A DNA stretch of 64,000 nucleotides from Lichenicoccus sp963693035 (GTDB lineage: Bacteria > Pseudomonadota > Alphaproteobacteria > Acetobacterales > Acetobacteraceae): NCBI GenBank assembly GCA_963693035.2, contig CAXMMQ010000003.1:372001-436000 (forward strand). Reading direction: 5' to 3'. Both the position numbers and the translations under genes were made by a program. Each line of letters opens with the position of its first letter. Position 1 is the stretch's first letter. Of the stretch, positions 46,979 to 56,121 are shown in pieces. The notes under the pieces are model-generated. The model worked only from the letters and a program-made list of their open reading frames with translations. It was not told the DNA's origin and did no database searches.

Positions 46979-47557
46979 GTGGCGAAGCAGCGGCGGGATT
47001 TTCCCATCGTCTGCGTCGGGGGGTCCGCCGGCGGACTGGACGCCTATAGTCGGCTGCTGAGCAACCTGCCGGACGACCTGGACGCCGCCATCGTCATCGT
47101 CAACCACCTGCGTCACGTCGCGACCCGTCTGCACGAGATCCTGCCCGCCTACACCGCCATGCCGGTGGATCTGATCACCGAGCGGCTGCTGATCGAGCCC
47201 AACCGCGTGTTCATTATTCCGGAGAACCGTGACCTGCACGTCCTCGAAGGCGAGTTCCGGCTGCAGCCGATCTCAAAGCCGCGCGGCTGGCCGGATGTCA
47301 TCACTGTTTTTCTCCGCTCGCTCTCGCAGCACTGGAACGGCAAGATCATCGCGGTGATCGTGTCAGGCTATGACGGCGACGGTGCGGCCGCGCTCCGCGG
47401 CATCAAGAACGCCGGGGGCACCACGATCGCGCAACTTCTCGAGACGGCAAAACAGCCCGACATGCCGCGCAGTGCCATCGAGAGCGGCTGCATCGACTAT
47501 GTGCTGTCACCCGAGAACATTGCGGGCAAGATCAGGCAGATCGCCGGCACGGCGTAA
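46979..47557 (+). CDS. Stand-alone CheB-type methylesterase domain protein
   Basis: The 192-residue protein from GTG 46979 is a CheB C-terminal domain without a receiver. The catalytic serine is in VCVGGSAGGLDAYSRLL, a histidine region is VIVNHLRHVATRLH, and the aspartate is in VSGYDGDGAAALRGIKNAGG. CheB normally demethylates or deamidates chemoreceptors. No cheA, cheW or cheR lies nearby, and the only receptor gene in the window is broken. A role other than chemotaxis is possible. Confidence 0.85.
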   Translation: MAKQRRDFPIVCVGGSAGGLDAYSRLLSNLPDDLDAAIVIVNHLRHVATRLHEILPAYTAMPVDLITERLLIEPNRVFIIPENRDLHVLEGEFRLQPISKPRGWPDVITVFLRSLSQHWNGKIIAVIVSGYDGDGAAALRGIKNAGGTTIAQLLETAKQPDMPRSAIESGCIDYVLSPENIAGKIRQIAGTA

Positions 47558-47696
47558 CGCGACGCAGGATGCCCGGTGCCACATGCGGGCGCGCGGGATC
47601 GATGACCTCGGCAGCACCAGCTATGCCGGGTCGCATCTCGGCAAAACCAGCCTGTCCGCCCGTGTTGGAAACCCAGGCTGACCTGCAAGTGGGCTC

Positions 47697-47888
47697 CTAC
47701 TTGACGCAGTTGTCGCAGACTACGTGAAGGGGGTTCTGCTGATACATGAACGCGTAGGGATTGATGTCCTTGATGGTTACCTCCTGCGCCGTCTGAGCAT
47801 AAGCCGGAATGATGGCATGCTGCCCGACGAGAACGACTAGGCACGCCGCGATGATCGTCAGGACGCTCTTGATATAGCGATCGGTCAT
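47697..47888 (-). CDS. Small secreted or anchored protein (63 aa)
   Basis: The ORF from ATG 47888 reads MTDRYIKSVLTIIAACLVVL then VGQHAIIPAYAQ and a 32-residue mature tail ending VVCDNCVK. It has a clear signal or anchor segment and a C-terminal CxxC motif that could bind metal or be redox-active. I do not know the family. The gene is isolated; 139 bp separate it from the converging CheB-like gene. Confidence 0.65.
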   Translation of the reverse strand: MTDRYIKSVLTIIAACLVVLVGQHAIIPAYAQTAQEVTIKDINPYAFMYQQNPLHVVCDNCVK

Positions 47889-48353
47889 GGATGATCCCCT
47901 GTTGCTCGTTGACGCGCCTGCATGTTGTTGCCGCCGTACTCGCGTGACACACCTTTTAGTAGAAACTCCAAATTTTACGCGCGGATCAGACTTCAACCTG
48001 GGCAAGCAGTCATCATGAGACGCCGTTGTCGTAAATGGAGGATTCTGCCATCGGATGAACCGCTGCGGCCAAACGGAACGAAAGCAGCAGACGTAACCTT
48101 TTTTGAGTCTTTCTTGTCGATCGTCTCGTCGGATCAAGCGTCATTGCAATGAAAAGCATTGTTTCCTCGATTAGATGACCGCTCGTTTCCAGGGTGATGG
48201 GATTGTTCTTTGGTGCGCTGCTCGGACTGGCCGGCATCGCACTCACGGTCATATCGTACTTCCTGTTCTGGTAGGCCTCGTCCAGTTTGTCGCCCTAGCG
48301 GCAGGTGTCTCGATGATCGGTCACTTGTCTTTCAAGTCTGGTGACGTCGAAGC
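47889..48353. other. 465-bp AT-richer gap
   Basis: This gap between the small secreted protein gene and the end of nadQ is less GC-rich than the surroundings. Apart from one possible microprotein (48197-48274) I see no conserved-looking frame, tRNA or terminator. It should contain the promoter of the small secreted protein gene. Confidence 0.45.
48197..48274 (+). CDS. Possible 25-residue membrane microprotein
   Basis: ATG 48197 opens MGLFFGALLGLAGIALTVIS then YFLFW and a TAG stop. The product would be a single hydrophobic helix with aromatic ends, like known small membrane proteins. The ribosome binding site is poor (AGGG only 2 nt upstream), so this is a candidate only. Confidence 0.3.
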   Translation: MGLFFGALLGLAGIALTVISYFLFW

Positions 48354-49265
48354 CTAGCTCGGTCGCGTCACCGGCAGCTTGCTGCCCGCCACATGCCGGG
48401 CCTGCAGCACCTCGCGCCGGAAACGAAACAACTTCGCCGGGCGCCCGACCGCGCGATCGCCCAGAGCGCCGGTCTCCTCGACCAGGTTCTGCTGCTCGAT
48501 CAGACGCCGGAAATTCTGCTTGTGCAGACGCCGGCCGGCCAAGGCCTCGAAGGCAAGCTGCAGCTGCAGCAGGGTGAAGGTCGGCGGCATCAGCTCGAAC
48601 ACCACTGGGCGGTACTTGATGCGCGCCCGCAGGCGCGCGATGCCGGTCGCCAGGATGCGGCGATGGTCGCGCAGCATGGATCGGCCGGACGATGCCGGAT
48701 CAGGCCCACCCGCCTCCTCCACCAGCCCCGCCTCGTACAGCAGTTCGTAGCGCTGCAGCACCAGTTCCTCGTCCCAATGGCTGCCCTGCAGGCCGAAGCC
48801 GATGCCGGCACGCTGCCGCCGGACCTCGCGCAGCGTCGCGGGGGACGCCGTCGCCCAATCCAGCACGCGCGCCCCGAGCGCACGGGCGAGCTGCATGCCG
48901 GCCTCGCCGCGCTGGTCCTCCCACGGAAAATAGCCGTACCAGCCGCGCCAGCCGGCATCACCGTCATCGATGCGGGTCAGGGCAAGGTAGCTGATCGAGA
49001 TCGCCCGCATCGGCCCTTCCGCGCGGTCGCGGTCGCCGAAGGTGTAGAGCTGCTCGACATATCCCAGCGGATGATGCGTCTGGTGTTCCACCCATTCGCG
49101 CAACCCGGACTGCAACGAACGGTGCGCCGCCTCCAGCGGGCCGGACGGCAGCGCGGCGCCGTCGCCGAGCGTCAGCACGCGCGGAGTACCTTCGTGCACC
49201 GCAACCAGCACGGCGATCAGCTCGGCGTGCAGCGAGGTCTGCTGGCCGGTGCGGTCCGGCGCCAT
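48354..49265 (-). CDS. nadQ: NAD biosynthesis regulator NadQ (COG4111 type)
   Basis: The 303-residue protein starts at ATG 49265 and matches the alphaproteobacterial Nudix-related regulator of NAD synthesis. The N-terminal half (LIAVLVAVHEGTPRVLTLGD, GYVEQLYTFGDRDR, AISISYLALTRIDD) is a degenerate Nudix-like ligand domain. The C-terminal part (FTLLQLQLAFEALAGRRLHK, QNFRRLIEQQNLVEETGA) is a winged helix as in NrtR-like regulators. It likely represses nadABC, 2.3 kb away. It starts 2 bp after the kinase gene, in an operon with the phytochrome. Confidence 0.8.
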   Translation of the reverse strand: MAPDRTGQQTSLHAELIAVLVAVHEGTPRVLTLGDGAALPSGPLEAAHRSLQSGLREWVEHQTHHPLGYVEQLYTFGDRDRAEGPMRAISISYLALTRIDDGDAGWRGWYGYFPWEDQRGEAGMQLARALGARVLDWATASPATLREVRRQRAGIGFGLQGSHWDEELVLQRYELLYEAGLVEEAGGPDPASSGRSMLRDHRRILATGIARLRARIKYRPVVFELMPPTFTLLQLQLAFEALAGRRLHKQNFRRLIEQQNLVEETGALGDRAVGRPAKLFRFRREVLQARHVAGSKLPVTRPS

Positions 49266-49267
49266 TG

Positions 49268-50638
49268 TCAGCCGGCCGCGTCGCCGGGGACTGCCACGAC
49301 CGGAAGCGTCAGCACGACGCTGACCCCGCCGGGCCGGCCGCTGCCGGTGGCGCTGTCGATGGCGGCGATCCCGCCGCTCTGCTGGGCAAACCCGTATACC
49401 TGTGCGAGACCCAGGCCGGTGCCGTGTCCCGGCGCCTTGGTCGAGAAGAACGGCTCGAAGGCATGGTCCAGCGCCTCCCGGCTCATGCCCGGCCCGTTGT
49501 CGGCGACCGTGATGCGCAGCCAGCCCGCGTGCGCGCGGCTGCCGCCCGATGGCCTCCGCGCAGCGGCGGTGGCGATCGAGAACTCCGAGTCCGGGCGGCC
49601 CTCCATTGCGTCGCGCGCATTCGAGGCGAGGTTCAGCAGCGCGCGCTCGAGCTGGTCGCGGTCGACGCGCACCGGGGCCAGCCCTCCGGCGAGCGCCAGC
49701 CGCAGGCGCACGCCCAAGCCGAGTGTCAGCCGCAGCAACTGCTCGGTCTCGCGTATCACCGCTTCGACGTCGAGCACCATCGGCGCCACCGGCTGCTGAC
49801 GCGCGAACGCCAGCAGGCCCTCGACCATGCGCTCGCCCAGTCGCGACGCCTCCATGGCGTTCTCGAGCGGGCGCGACAACCGCGGCTCCGGATGGTCGCC
49901 CCACTGCGCATGCAGCCGGGTGCGCAGCATCTCCAGGCTGCCGAACAGGGCGGTCAGAATATTGTTGAAGTCGTGCGCGACACTGCCGGTCATGCGCCCC
50001 AGCGCCTGCAGCCGCTCGGTGCGCAGCAGCGCGCTCTCGGCCTGCTCGCGCGCCGCGATCTGCTCGACCAGGCGGGTGTTGGTCTCGACATACTGCCGGG
50101 TGCGCTCGTCGACCTGCGCCTCCAGCGTCGCATTCAGGTCGGCCAGCCGCCGCACGCTGTCGGCGTTGCCGATGGCGTAGCGCACCGTGCGCTCGAAGGT
50201 CGCGACATCGAAGCCGCCCTTGATCAGGAAGTCGTTCGCACCCGCCTCGGCCGCCTTGCTGTCGATGATCTGCGAGCCGGTCAGCATCACGATCGGCGCC
50301 AGGATGCCGGCCGAGCGCACCGAGCGCACCAGTTCGAGCCCGCTCTCGGCGCCGACATGGTGATCGACCAGGTAGCAGTCGTACTGCCCCTCGCGCATCG
50401 CGGCCAACCCTTCGGCGACGCGCATCACGTGGTCGACCTTGTAGTCGCGCAGCCGCCCCGGCCGGCGCGACGGCGACAGCATCGCGCGCAAAGTGACAAA
50501 TACGTCGGGGCTGTCGTCGATCAGCAGCAGTCGCAGCGGGCCGGCCCCGCTCTGCCCAGGCCCAGCCCCAGGCACCGTAGCGCTCAAGCGGAGTTCCCGT
50601 CTCGCGAGCGGCGTCCGGCAGGCTTGGTCATGCAGCAT
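49268..50638 (-). CDS. Receiver-histidine kinase hybrid
   Basis: The 456-residue protein has an N-terminal receiver domain (LLLIDDSPDVFVTLRAML, phospho-Asp in CYLVDHHVGAESG, conserved Thr/Lys in PIVMLTGS and LIKGG), a coiled coil, a HisKA domain (LGRMTGSVAHDFNNILTALF) and an HATPase domain (NLASNARDAMEGRP, DNGPGMSREALDHAFEPFFS). It overlaps the bacteriophytochrome gene by 11 bp, which suggests that the phytochrome kinase phosphorylates its receiver. It has no DNA-binding domain. Confidence 0.9.
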   Translation of the reverse strand: MLHDQACRTPLARRELRLSATVPGAGPGQSGAGPLRLLLIDDSPDVFVTLRAMLSPSRRPGRLRDYKVDHVMRVAEGLAAMREGQYDCYLVDHHVGAESGLELVRSVRSAGILAPIVMLTGSQIIDSKAAEAGANDFLIKGGFDVATFERTVRYAIGNADSVRRLADLNATLEAQVDERTRQYVETNTRLVEQIAAREQAESALLRTERLQALGRMTGSVAHDFNNILTALFGSLEMLRTRLHAQWGDHPEPRLSRPLENAMEASRLGERMVEGLLAFARQQPVAPMVLDVEAVIRETEQLLRLTLGLGVRLRLALAGGLAPVRVDRDQLERALLNLASNARDAMEGRPDSEFSIATAAARRPSGGSRAHAGWLRITVADNGPGMSREALDHAFEPFFSTKAPGHGTGLGLAQVYGFAQQSGGIAAIDSATGSGRPGGVSVVLTLPVVAVPGDAAG

Positions 50639-53069
50639 CCCCGAGGGTGCGCGCGCTGTCCGGCGCGCCTGCTGCTTCCTCTAGCTTGGCCGGATCGGGT
50701 TCGACCAGGGTGAAGCGGAAGCGGGCGCCGGTACCGCTCGCCGGAACCGACGCCGTGATGGTGCCGCCATGCACGGCGACGATGCGCTGGCAGATCGCAA
50801 GCCCGAGCCCAAGCCCGGGGGTCGCCGCGGCGGCACGGTTGGGAAAGCGCCGAAACGGCTCGAACAGCCGCGGCGCATGGGCCGGATCGAAGCCCACGCC
50901 GTTATCGACCACCTCGACCTGCACGATGCGGTCGGCGCCGGGGCCGCCCGGGCTCTGGCTGGCCTCGAACACGACGGTGAGCGGCCGCTCCGGATCGCGA
51001 TACTTGATCGCATTGGAGAACAGGTTCTGGAACACCCGGCGCACCTGCGCGCGATCGGCATGCAGCACGATGCCGTCCAGCCCGTCCAGGACGATGCTGG
51101 CGCCCGCGAGCGCTGCCGCGGCCGGCTCGCGCGTCTGCGGCGGTCCCTGGCGGATATCCTCCAGCGCCTCGGCGGCGACCTCCCGGAGCGCCACCCGCTG
51201 CGAGCGGTCAGCCTGGTGGCCGGCGACCGCCAGGCGCGACAGCTCGGCGATCATCGCCTGCATCCGGGTCGCCGAGCCCAGCACCGACTGCGTCATCTGC
51301 CGGAGGTCGGCCACCATCGCCGGCGGCGGCGGCAGGTCCGCCGGCAGGTCCTCGAGGCCCTCGCCGATCACCTCGGACAGCACCTGGATCTGCCAGAGCG
51401 GCTCGCTCAGATCGTGCGCCGCGGCGTCGGCGAAGAAGCGGGTCTCCTCGCTGCGCCGTCGCAGTTCCTCGTTGCCACGCGCGATGCCGGCCGCACGGTC
51501 AAGCAGCGCCTCGCCGATCATGTCGCGCAGCGCCAGCGCCACCGTCACGTCGGCCTCGGACCAGGGTTCCGACAGCCCGTCCACCTCCTGCGTCCAGGCC
51601 GCGAACGAGGCACGTGGCGAAAGCGGGTCCGGACCGGCGCCGCCGGCCTTGTCCGGATTGCCGGCCCAGATCACCACGCGTCGAAGCCCGGGTCGCAGCA
51701 GCAGCAGCCAGCCTGCGCCGGGGAGGCGGATCGCCAGCAGACCGCAGACGGGGACGTCGCCCATCAGCAGCACCGACGCGAGCGAGGGCGGCAGCATCCC
51801 CGGCAGGGCATTGGTCCGCAGCCGACAGCCGGCCGAAGCCGACCTGTCGGATGCCGGACTGTCGGCGGCCGCCCGGTCATCCAGCCACGTGCACAGGAGC
51901 ACCAGGGCCGCATCCCCGGGCGCCGCTCCGAGACGCGTCGGCTCCAGCCCCGGCGTCCGCGGACAGGCCGCGATCGCGGTCGCCTCGCAGGCGCCGAGCG
52001 CCACCGCCGCGGCGGTGGCCAAATCCGGTTGCACAGCCGTCCCGGCGGCAGCCGGGAGCGCGGGGACGAGATCGGCCAGCAGCGCGGGTGCGACCGCGCG
52101 CAACCGCGCCAGCCGCGTCTCGACGATGGCTGCGTCGAGTTCCGACAGGCGCCAGGACAGGGCACGGGCGAGGATCTCTGCCGCCAGCCGCACCTCCGGT
52201 CCGACATGCAGCGGCTCCTGCAGGTGGTGGCAGGCGAACAGGCCCCACAGCCCGCCCTTGCCGTCGCGGATCGCGATCGACATCGAGGCGCGAACACCCA
52301 TGTTGGCGAGGTAGGTCAGGTGCACCGGCGCCACGCCGCGCAGCACCGCCCGCGACAGATCGACCGCGGCGTCGCTGCCATCGAGTCGCAACAGCGGCAC
52401 CGGCTCGGCTCGAGCGTCGGGGATCAGCCGTATCGCTGCGCTGTTGTAGAGCGCACGCGCCTGCACCGGGATGTCGCTGGCTGGAAACCGCAAGCCGAGA
52501 TAGCTGTCCGGCCGGCCCTCGGCAGGTTGCGTGGCACCCGGCTGCAGGGTCTCGGCGATCACCTCGCCGCTGCTGCCCTCGAGCAGGCGATAGGCCATCA
52601 CGCGGTCGAAGCCGCTCACCTCCGACACCGCCGCGACCGCGGCGCGGCAGGCGACGGCATGCTCGGTCTGGAGCTGGATCGCGGCCAGGCCCCGGTTCAG
52701 CCGCTCGAGCAGGCGGCGCGGATCGCTCGCCGCCGGCGCGACCGGCTCGAGTTCCAGCAGCGCGTGGTCGGTGCCGTCCCGGCGCAGGGTCGCGTCCCAT
52801 TCGCGATCGTGCGCGTCACGCAGGATGCCGAGCGGCAGGTCGGATGCTGCGGTTCCGGCTGCCATGGCCTGTTCGAGCAGCGCCTGCGCGTCGGCGTCGA
52901 GATAGGCCGCCGGAGACGTCGCCGGTTCGCAGCCGGCATTGGCGCTGGCGGCGATGATGGCGAGCGTGTCGCGTCTGCGTTGCAGCGCCAGCAGGATGCC
53001 GTGCGGCTGGACGAGGCCCGGGCTATGGATCGGCTCGACGTCGCATAGGCTGAGAGGGGCCTCAGGCAA
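50628..53069 (-). CDS. bphP: Bacteriophytochrome histidine kinase
   Basis: Red/far-red photoreceptor kinase, 813 residues. The PAS domain holds the biliverdin-binding cysteine and signature (SLCDVEPIHSPGLVQPHGIL, Cys9). The GAF domain has FPASDIPVQARALYN. The PHY domain has the tongue motif PRASFAAW. The kinase part has the H-box DAAAHDLSEPLWQIQ and HATPase motifs NLFSNAIKYRD and GLGLGLAICQRIV. The start is a TTG with AAGGG 5-6 nt upstream. No haem oxygenase gene is seen in the window. Confidence 0.93.
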   Translation of the reverse strand: MPEAPLSLCDVEPIHSPGLVQPHGILLALQRRRDTLAIIAASANAGCEPATSPAAYLDADAQALLEQAMAAGTAASDLPLGILRDAHDREWDATLRRDGTDHALLELEPVAPAASDPRRLLERLNRGLAAIQLQTEHAVACRAAVAAVSEVSGFDRVMAYRLLEGSSGEVIAETLQPGATQPAEGRPDSYLGLRFPASDIPVQARALYNSAAIRLIPDARAEPVPLLRLDGSDAAVDLSRAVLRGVAPVHLTYLANMGVRASMSIAIRDGKGGLWGLFACHHLQEPLHVGPEVRLAAEILARALSWRLSELDAAIVETRLARLRAVAPALLADLVPALPAAAGTAVQPDLATAAAVALGACEATAIAACPRTPGLEPTRLGAAPGDAALVLLCTWLDDRAAADSPASDRSASAGCRLRTNALPGMLPPSLASVLLMGDVPVCGLLAIRLPGAGWLLLLRPGLRRVVIWAGNPDKAGGAGPDPLSPRASFAAWTQEVDGLSEPWSEADVTVALALRDMIGEALLDRAAGIARGNEELRRRSEETRFFADAAAHDLSEPLWQIQVLSEVIGEGLEDLPADLPPPPAMVADLRQMTQSVLGSATRMQAMIAELSRLAVAGHQADRSQRVALREVAAEALEDIRQGPPQTREPAAAALAGASIVLDGLDGIVLHADRAQVRRVFQNLFSNAIKYRDPERPLTVVFEASQSPGGPGADRIVQVEVVDNGVGFDPAHAPRLFEPFRRFPNRAAAATPGLGLGLAICQRIVAVHGGTITASVPASGTGARFRFTLVEPDPAKLEEAAGAPDSARTLGDAA

Positions 53070-53201
53070 TGAATTCCCTTCTCGCAGCCGTTGCCCCTAC
53101 ACTCTATTCCACCCGCCGACGGATCGCGAGAGCCTGCCGTGTCCTGCCGCCAAGGCAGGGTCCCGCGTGTGAGCGAACAGCCCCTGCCGAGGAGATAGAA
53201 G

Positions 53202-53891
53202 GTGCCGGACACCGACCGTACGCTTTCGACATTGCTGGACGGGGTCCGGCACTTCTCCAACGAGGTGTTTCCGTCCAACCGCGAGATGTTCTCCGATCTC
53301 GCGCAAGGCCAGGCGCCGCACACGCTGTTCATCACCTGCGCCGACAGCCGGGTGAGCCCGGGCATGATCACCCAGAGCCTGCCCGGCAACCTGTTCAACC
53401 TGCGCAACATCGGCAACATCGTCCCGGCCTATGGCGAGATGCTGGGCGGCGTCTCGGCGGCGATCGAGTATGCGGTGGTGGCGCTGGGCGTCTCGCACAT
53501 CATCGTCTGCGGCCACTCGGACTGCGGCGCGATGAAGGCGATGATCGAGCCGCACAAGCACGGGCTGGAGCGCATGCCCACGGTGAAGTCCTGGCTGCGC
53601 AACGCCGAGGCGGCCCGGGCGGTGACCGAGGCGCTGCTTTTGCAGTCGGAAGTCCCGCAGGACGACGGCGCCCATGCGGTCGCGACCATGGCCGAGCAGA
53701 ACGTGCTGCTGCAGTTGTCGCACCTGCGCACGCATCCTGCCGTCGCCGCCCGGCTGGCCGAGAGCCGCCTGCAGATCCAGGGCTGGCTCTACGACATCGC
53801 CTCCGGAACGGTGCGCATCCTCGACGAGTTGACCCGCAGCGCGATCAGCCTGCAGGAGGCACAGGCAAGGCTGCACCGGCCAGCGAGGTGA
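53202..53891 (+). CDS. Beta-class carbonic anhydrase
   Basis: Zinc enzyme interconverting CO2 and bicarbonate. The 229-residue protein shows the beta-class ligands in FITCADSRVSPGMI and IIVCGHSDCGAMKAM, plus NLRNIGNIVP. GTG 53202 is preceded by GAGGAGATAGAAG. It diverges from the phytochrome gene and overlaps the next gene by 4 bp (GTGA). Confidence 0.93.
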   Translation: MPDTDRTLSTLLDGVRHFSNEVFPSNREMFSDLAQGQAPHTLFITCADSRVSPGMITQSLPGNLFNLRNIGNIVPAYGEMLGGVSAAIEYAVVALGVSHIIVCGHSDCGAMKAMIEPHKHGLERMPTVKSWLRNAEAARAVTEALLLQSEVPQDDGAHAVATMAEQNVLLQLSHLRTHPAVAARLAESRLQIQGWLYDIASGTVRILDELTRSAISLQEAQARLHRPAR

Positions 53892-54757
53892 GAATTCTCC
53901 TGGCGCTGCTGCTGGTGCTGGCTGCGCCGGGCGCGCAGGCGGCAGCCCCGGGCACGATCAAGCTCGCGACCTGGAACCTGGAATGGCTCACCACCCGGCC
54001 GACCGGCGATCCGTCGCTGCCGGACGATGCGACGACGAAGCGTCCGGAGGATATCCTCACGCTCGCCGCCTACGCCACTCATCTCGACGCCGATGTGGTC
54101 GGCATCCAGGAGGTCGACGGCCCCGAGATCGCCGCCCGCATCTTTCCGCCGGACCGCTACCGGATCTTCATGACCGGCGACCATGTCGTGCAGCGGGTCG
54201 GGCTCGCGGTGCGCCTCGGCTTCGAGGTGGCACGGAACCCCGACGTGCTGGAGCTCGACGTGACCAGCCCGAACGCCGTGCACCATCTGCGCAGCGGCCT
54301 CGACGTCACCATCACCCGGGACGGCCTGAGCCTGCGCATCCTGGTGGTGCATCTGAAGACGGGATGCTGGCGGCTCGGCTTCAGCGACACCGAACCGTAC
54401 CAGTGCAGGCTGCTGCAGCGGCAGCTCGCGGTGCTGAGAGGCTGGCTCGAGGCACGACAGGCGGAACACCTGCCGTTCGTGCTGATGGGCGACTTCAACC
54501 GCAACATGCCGGCACACGACGTCTTCCTCGATGGCCTCGAACAATCGTCGCCGATGGTGCTCGCAACCACCGGCCACATCAGCCCGTGCTGGGGCGGCGA
54601 GGACTTCATCGACCACATCTTCGCCGGCGGCCCGGCCGCCCCCTGGCTGGTGCCGGAGACGCTGCGGGTGATGGTCTACCGGGAGACGACGCCGGAAATG
54701 AGGGAAAGGCTATCGGATCATTGCGCGGTCAGCGTGCTCCTGAAGCCCTCCCGCTGA
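53888..54757 (+). CDS. Secreted endonuclease/exonuclease/phosphatase-family protein
   Basis: The 289-residue protein from GTG 53888 has a Sec signal (ILLALLLVLAAPGAQAAA) and an EEP (DNase I-like) fold: IKLATWNLEWL, VVGIQEVDGPE, VLMGDFNRNMP and the C-terminal catalytic ERLSDHCAVSVLL. Members cleave nucleic acids, phosphoinositides or other phosphodiesters. The substrate here is unknown. It is translationally coupled to the carbonic anhydrase gene. Confidence 0.85.
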   Translation: MRILLALLLVLAAPGAQAAAPGTIKLATWNLEWLTTRPTGDPSLPDDATTKRPEDILTLAAYATHLDADVVGIQEVDGPEIAARIFPPDRYRIFMTGDHVVQRVGLAVRLGFEVARNPDVLELDVTSPNAVHHLRSGLDVTITRDGLSLRILVVHLKTGCWRLGFSDTEPYQCRLLQRQLAVLRGWLEARQAEHLPFVLMGDFNRNMPAHDVFLDGLEQSSPMVLATTGHISPCWGGEDFIDHIFAGGPAAPWLVPETLRVMVYRETTPEMRERLSDHCAVSVLLKPSR

Positions 54758-54768
54758 CCGGGCAACGT

Positions 54769-55566
54769 CTAGAAGCTGCTGCTGTCGTCATCCCAGCCGC
54801 CGCCACCGCCACCGTTATCGTCGAAGCCGCCGCCATCGAACCCGCCATTGCCGAAGTTCGGATCGACGTCGGTGCCCTGGCCGCCGAACGGATCAGCCCC
54901 GGTGCCGGTCGCGGCATCGCCGTAGTTGTTGTTGATGACGGTCTCGCCGCCGCCGCCGAAGCCGCCGCCACCGAAGCCACCGCCGCCCATGCCGCCCTCA
55001 TGGCCGCTGAACATGTCCATCAGTGCGTTGCCGACCACCATGCCGCCGGCGACGCCGGCCGCGGTCGTCAGCGCCGAGCCGAGGAAGCCCGAGCCGCCGC
55101 CCTGCTGGAACATCCCCGGCTGGTAGCCAGGCGGATAGCTCGGCTGCGGCGGCGGCATCTGACTGTAGTTCGGAGGCTGGTTGAAGCCAGATGGAGCCTG
55201 GCGCTGCTGGCCGCCGCCGAACAGGCCGCCGAACAGCCCGCCGCTGCGCTGGCCACCCTGTTGCTGCGCCGCCTGGATCGCCTGCTGCGCCTGCGCCTGG
55301 GTCTGCTGCAATTCCCACTCGAGCCGCTTGATGCGGTTCTGCGCCTCCGCCAGCGCCGCCTCCTGGACGATCGCGGTCTGGGTGATGCGGTAGCGCGCCT
55401 GCGGATACTGGTTGAAGTTGTCCGCGATGAAGTGGTCGGCCTCGGGATCGATCGGCGGCAGGCTCGGCTGCGTCGCCGGCACGCTGGCGCTGAACCCGCC
55501 ACCTTGCGGCTGGCCGGAGACCCGGGCGACGAACCGGGCGATAAGGTCGCGTTCCTCGTTGGTCAT
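54769..55566 (-). CDS. DUF2076-family protein with Gly-rich tail
   Basis: The 265-residue protein matches DUF2076: N-terminus MTNEERDLIARFVARVSG, a helical coiled-coil region (YRITQTAIVQEAALAEAQNR, then Gln-rich repeats), a Pro/Gln/Gly linker, a hydrophobic Gly-zipper-like stretch (GSALTTAAGVAGGMVVGNAL) and a Gly/Asp-rich tail ending DDDSSSF. The function of the family is unknown; the hydrophobic segment may insert into membranes. ATG 55566 is preferred over the ATG five codons upstream. Confidence 0.82.
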   Translation of the reverse strand: MTNEERDLIARFVARVSGQPQGGGFSASVPATQPSLPPIDPEADHFIADNFNQYPQARYRITQTAIVQEAALAEAQNRIKRLEWELQQTQAQAQQAIQAAQQQGGQRSGGLFGGLFGGGQQRQAPSGFNQPPNYSQMPPPQPSYPPGYQPGMFQQGGGSGFLGSALTTAAGVAGGMVVGNALMDMFSGHEGGMGGGGFGGGGFGGGGETVINNNYGDAATGTGADPFGGQGTDVDPNFGNGGFDGGGFDDNGGGGGGWDDDSSSF

Positions 55567-55636
55567 GGCAGCATGATCCATCCAGATGGCAGGGTGCTGA
55601 TGTGGCCGTGCGCCTGTCGAGCGTCAAGCGGTGCGG

Positions 55637-56041
55637 CTATGCGGCCCACTCGATCTTCGGGCAGCGGTCCATCACCACGCGCAGCCCGGCCACCCGCGCC
55701 TTCGCCGCCGCCGCCTCGTCGATCACGCCGAGCTGCAGCCAGAGCGTCCGGGCGCCGAGCCTGATCGCCTCGTCCGCGATGCCGGCGACATGCTCGGAGG
55801 CACGAAACACGTCGACCATGTCGAGCGGCGCCGCATCGGCCAGCGTCGCCACCACCGGCTGGTCGAGGATGCTCTGGCCGGCGAGACCCGGATTGACCGG
55901 CACCACGTCATAACCGCGATCGAGCAGGAACCGCATGACGCCGTGCGACGGGCGCACCGCATCGGCAGACGCACCGACCAGGGCGATGCGTCTGGTGTCC
56001 GACCCGATCTGCTCGATCAGGGTTCGCTCTTGCGCTGCCAT
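55637..56041 (-). CDS. CoA-binding domain protein (YccU-like)
   Basis: The 134-residue protein is a single Rossmann-type CoA-binding domain: RRIALVGASADAVRPSHGVM, LLDRGYDVVPVNPGLAGQSI, VDVFRASEHVAGIADEAIRL and LWLQLGVIDEAAAAKA. The family resembles the N-terminal part of acyl-CoA synthetases (ADP-forming); its role is not established. It diverges from glyQ. Confidence 0.87.
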   Translation of the reverse strand: MAAQERTLIEQIGSDTRRIALVGASADAVRPSHGVMRFLLDRGYDVVPVNPGLAGQSILDQPVVATLADAAPLDMVDVFRASEHVAGIADEAIRLGARTLWLQLGVIDEAAAAKARVAGLRVVMDRCPKIEWAA

Positions 56042-56121
56042 GGGATGTCCCCTTGCTTGCCGCTGTTCGGCACTGAACCTATGGTGCCGCCCCCGCATCG
56101 ACCACCACCCGGAGAGCATGC

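Noticed and set aside
54769..55566. Gly/Gln-rich repeats as a tandem-repeat or prion-like locus
   Set aside because: The low complexity is within a DUF2076-family protein, where such tails are usual.
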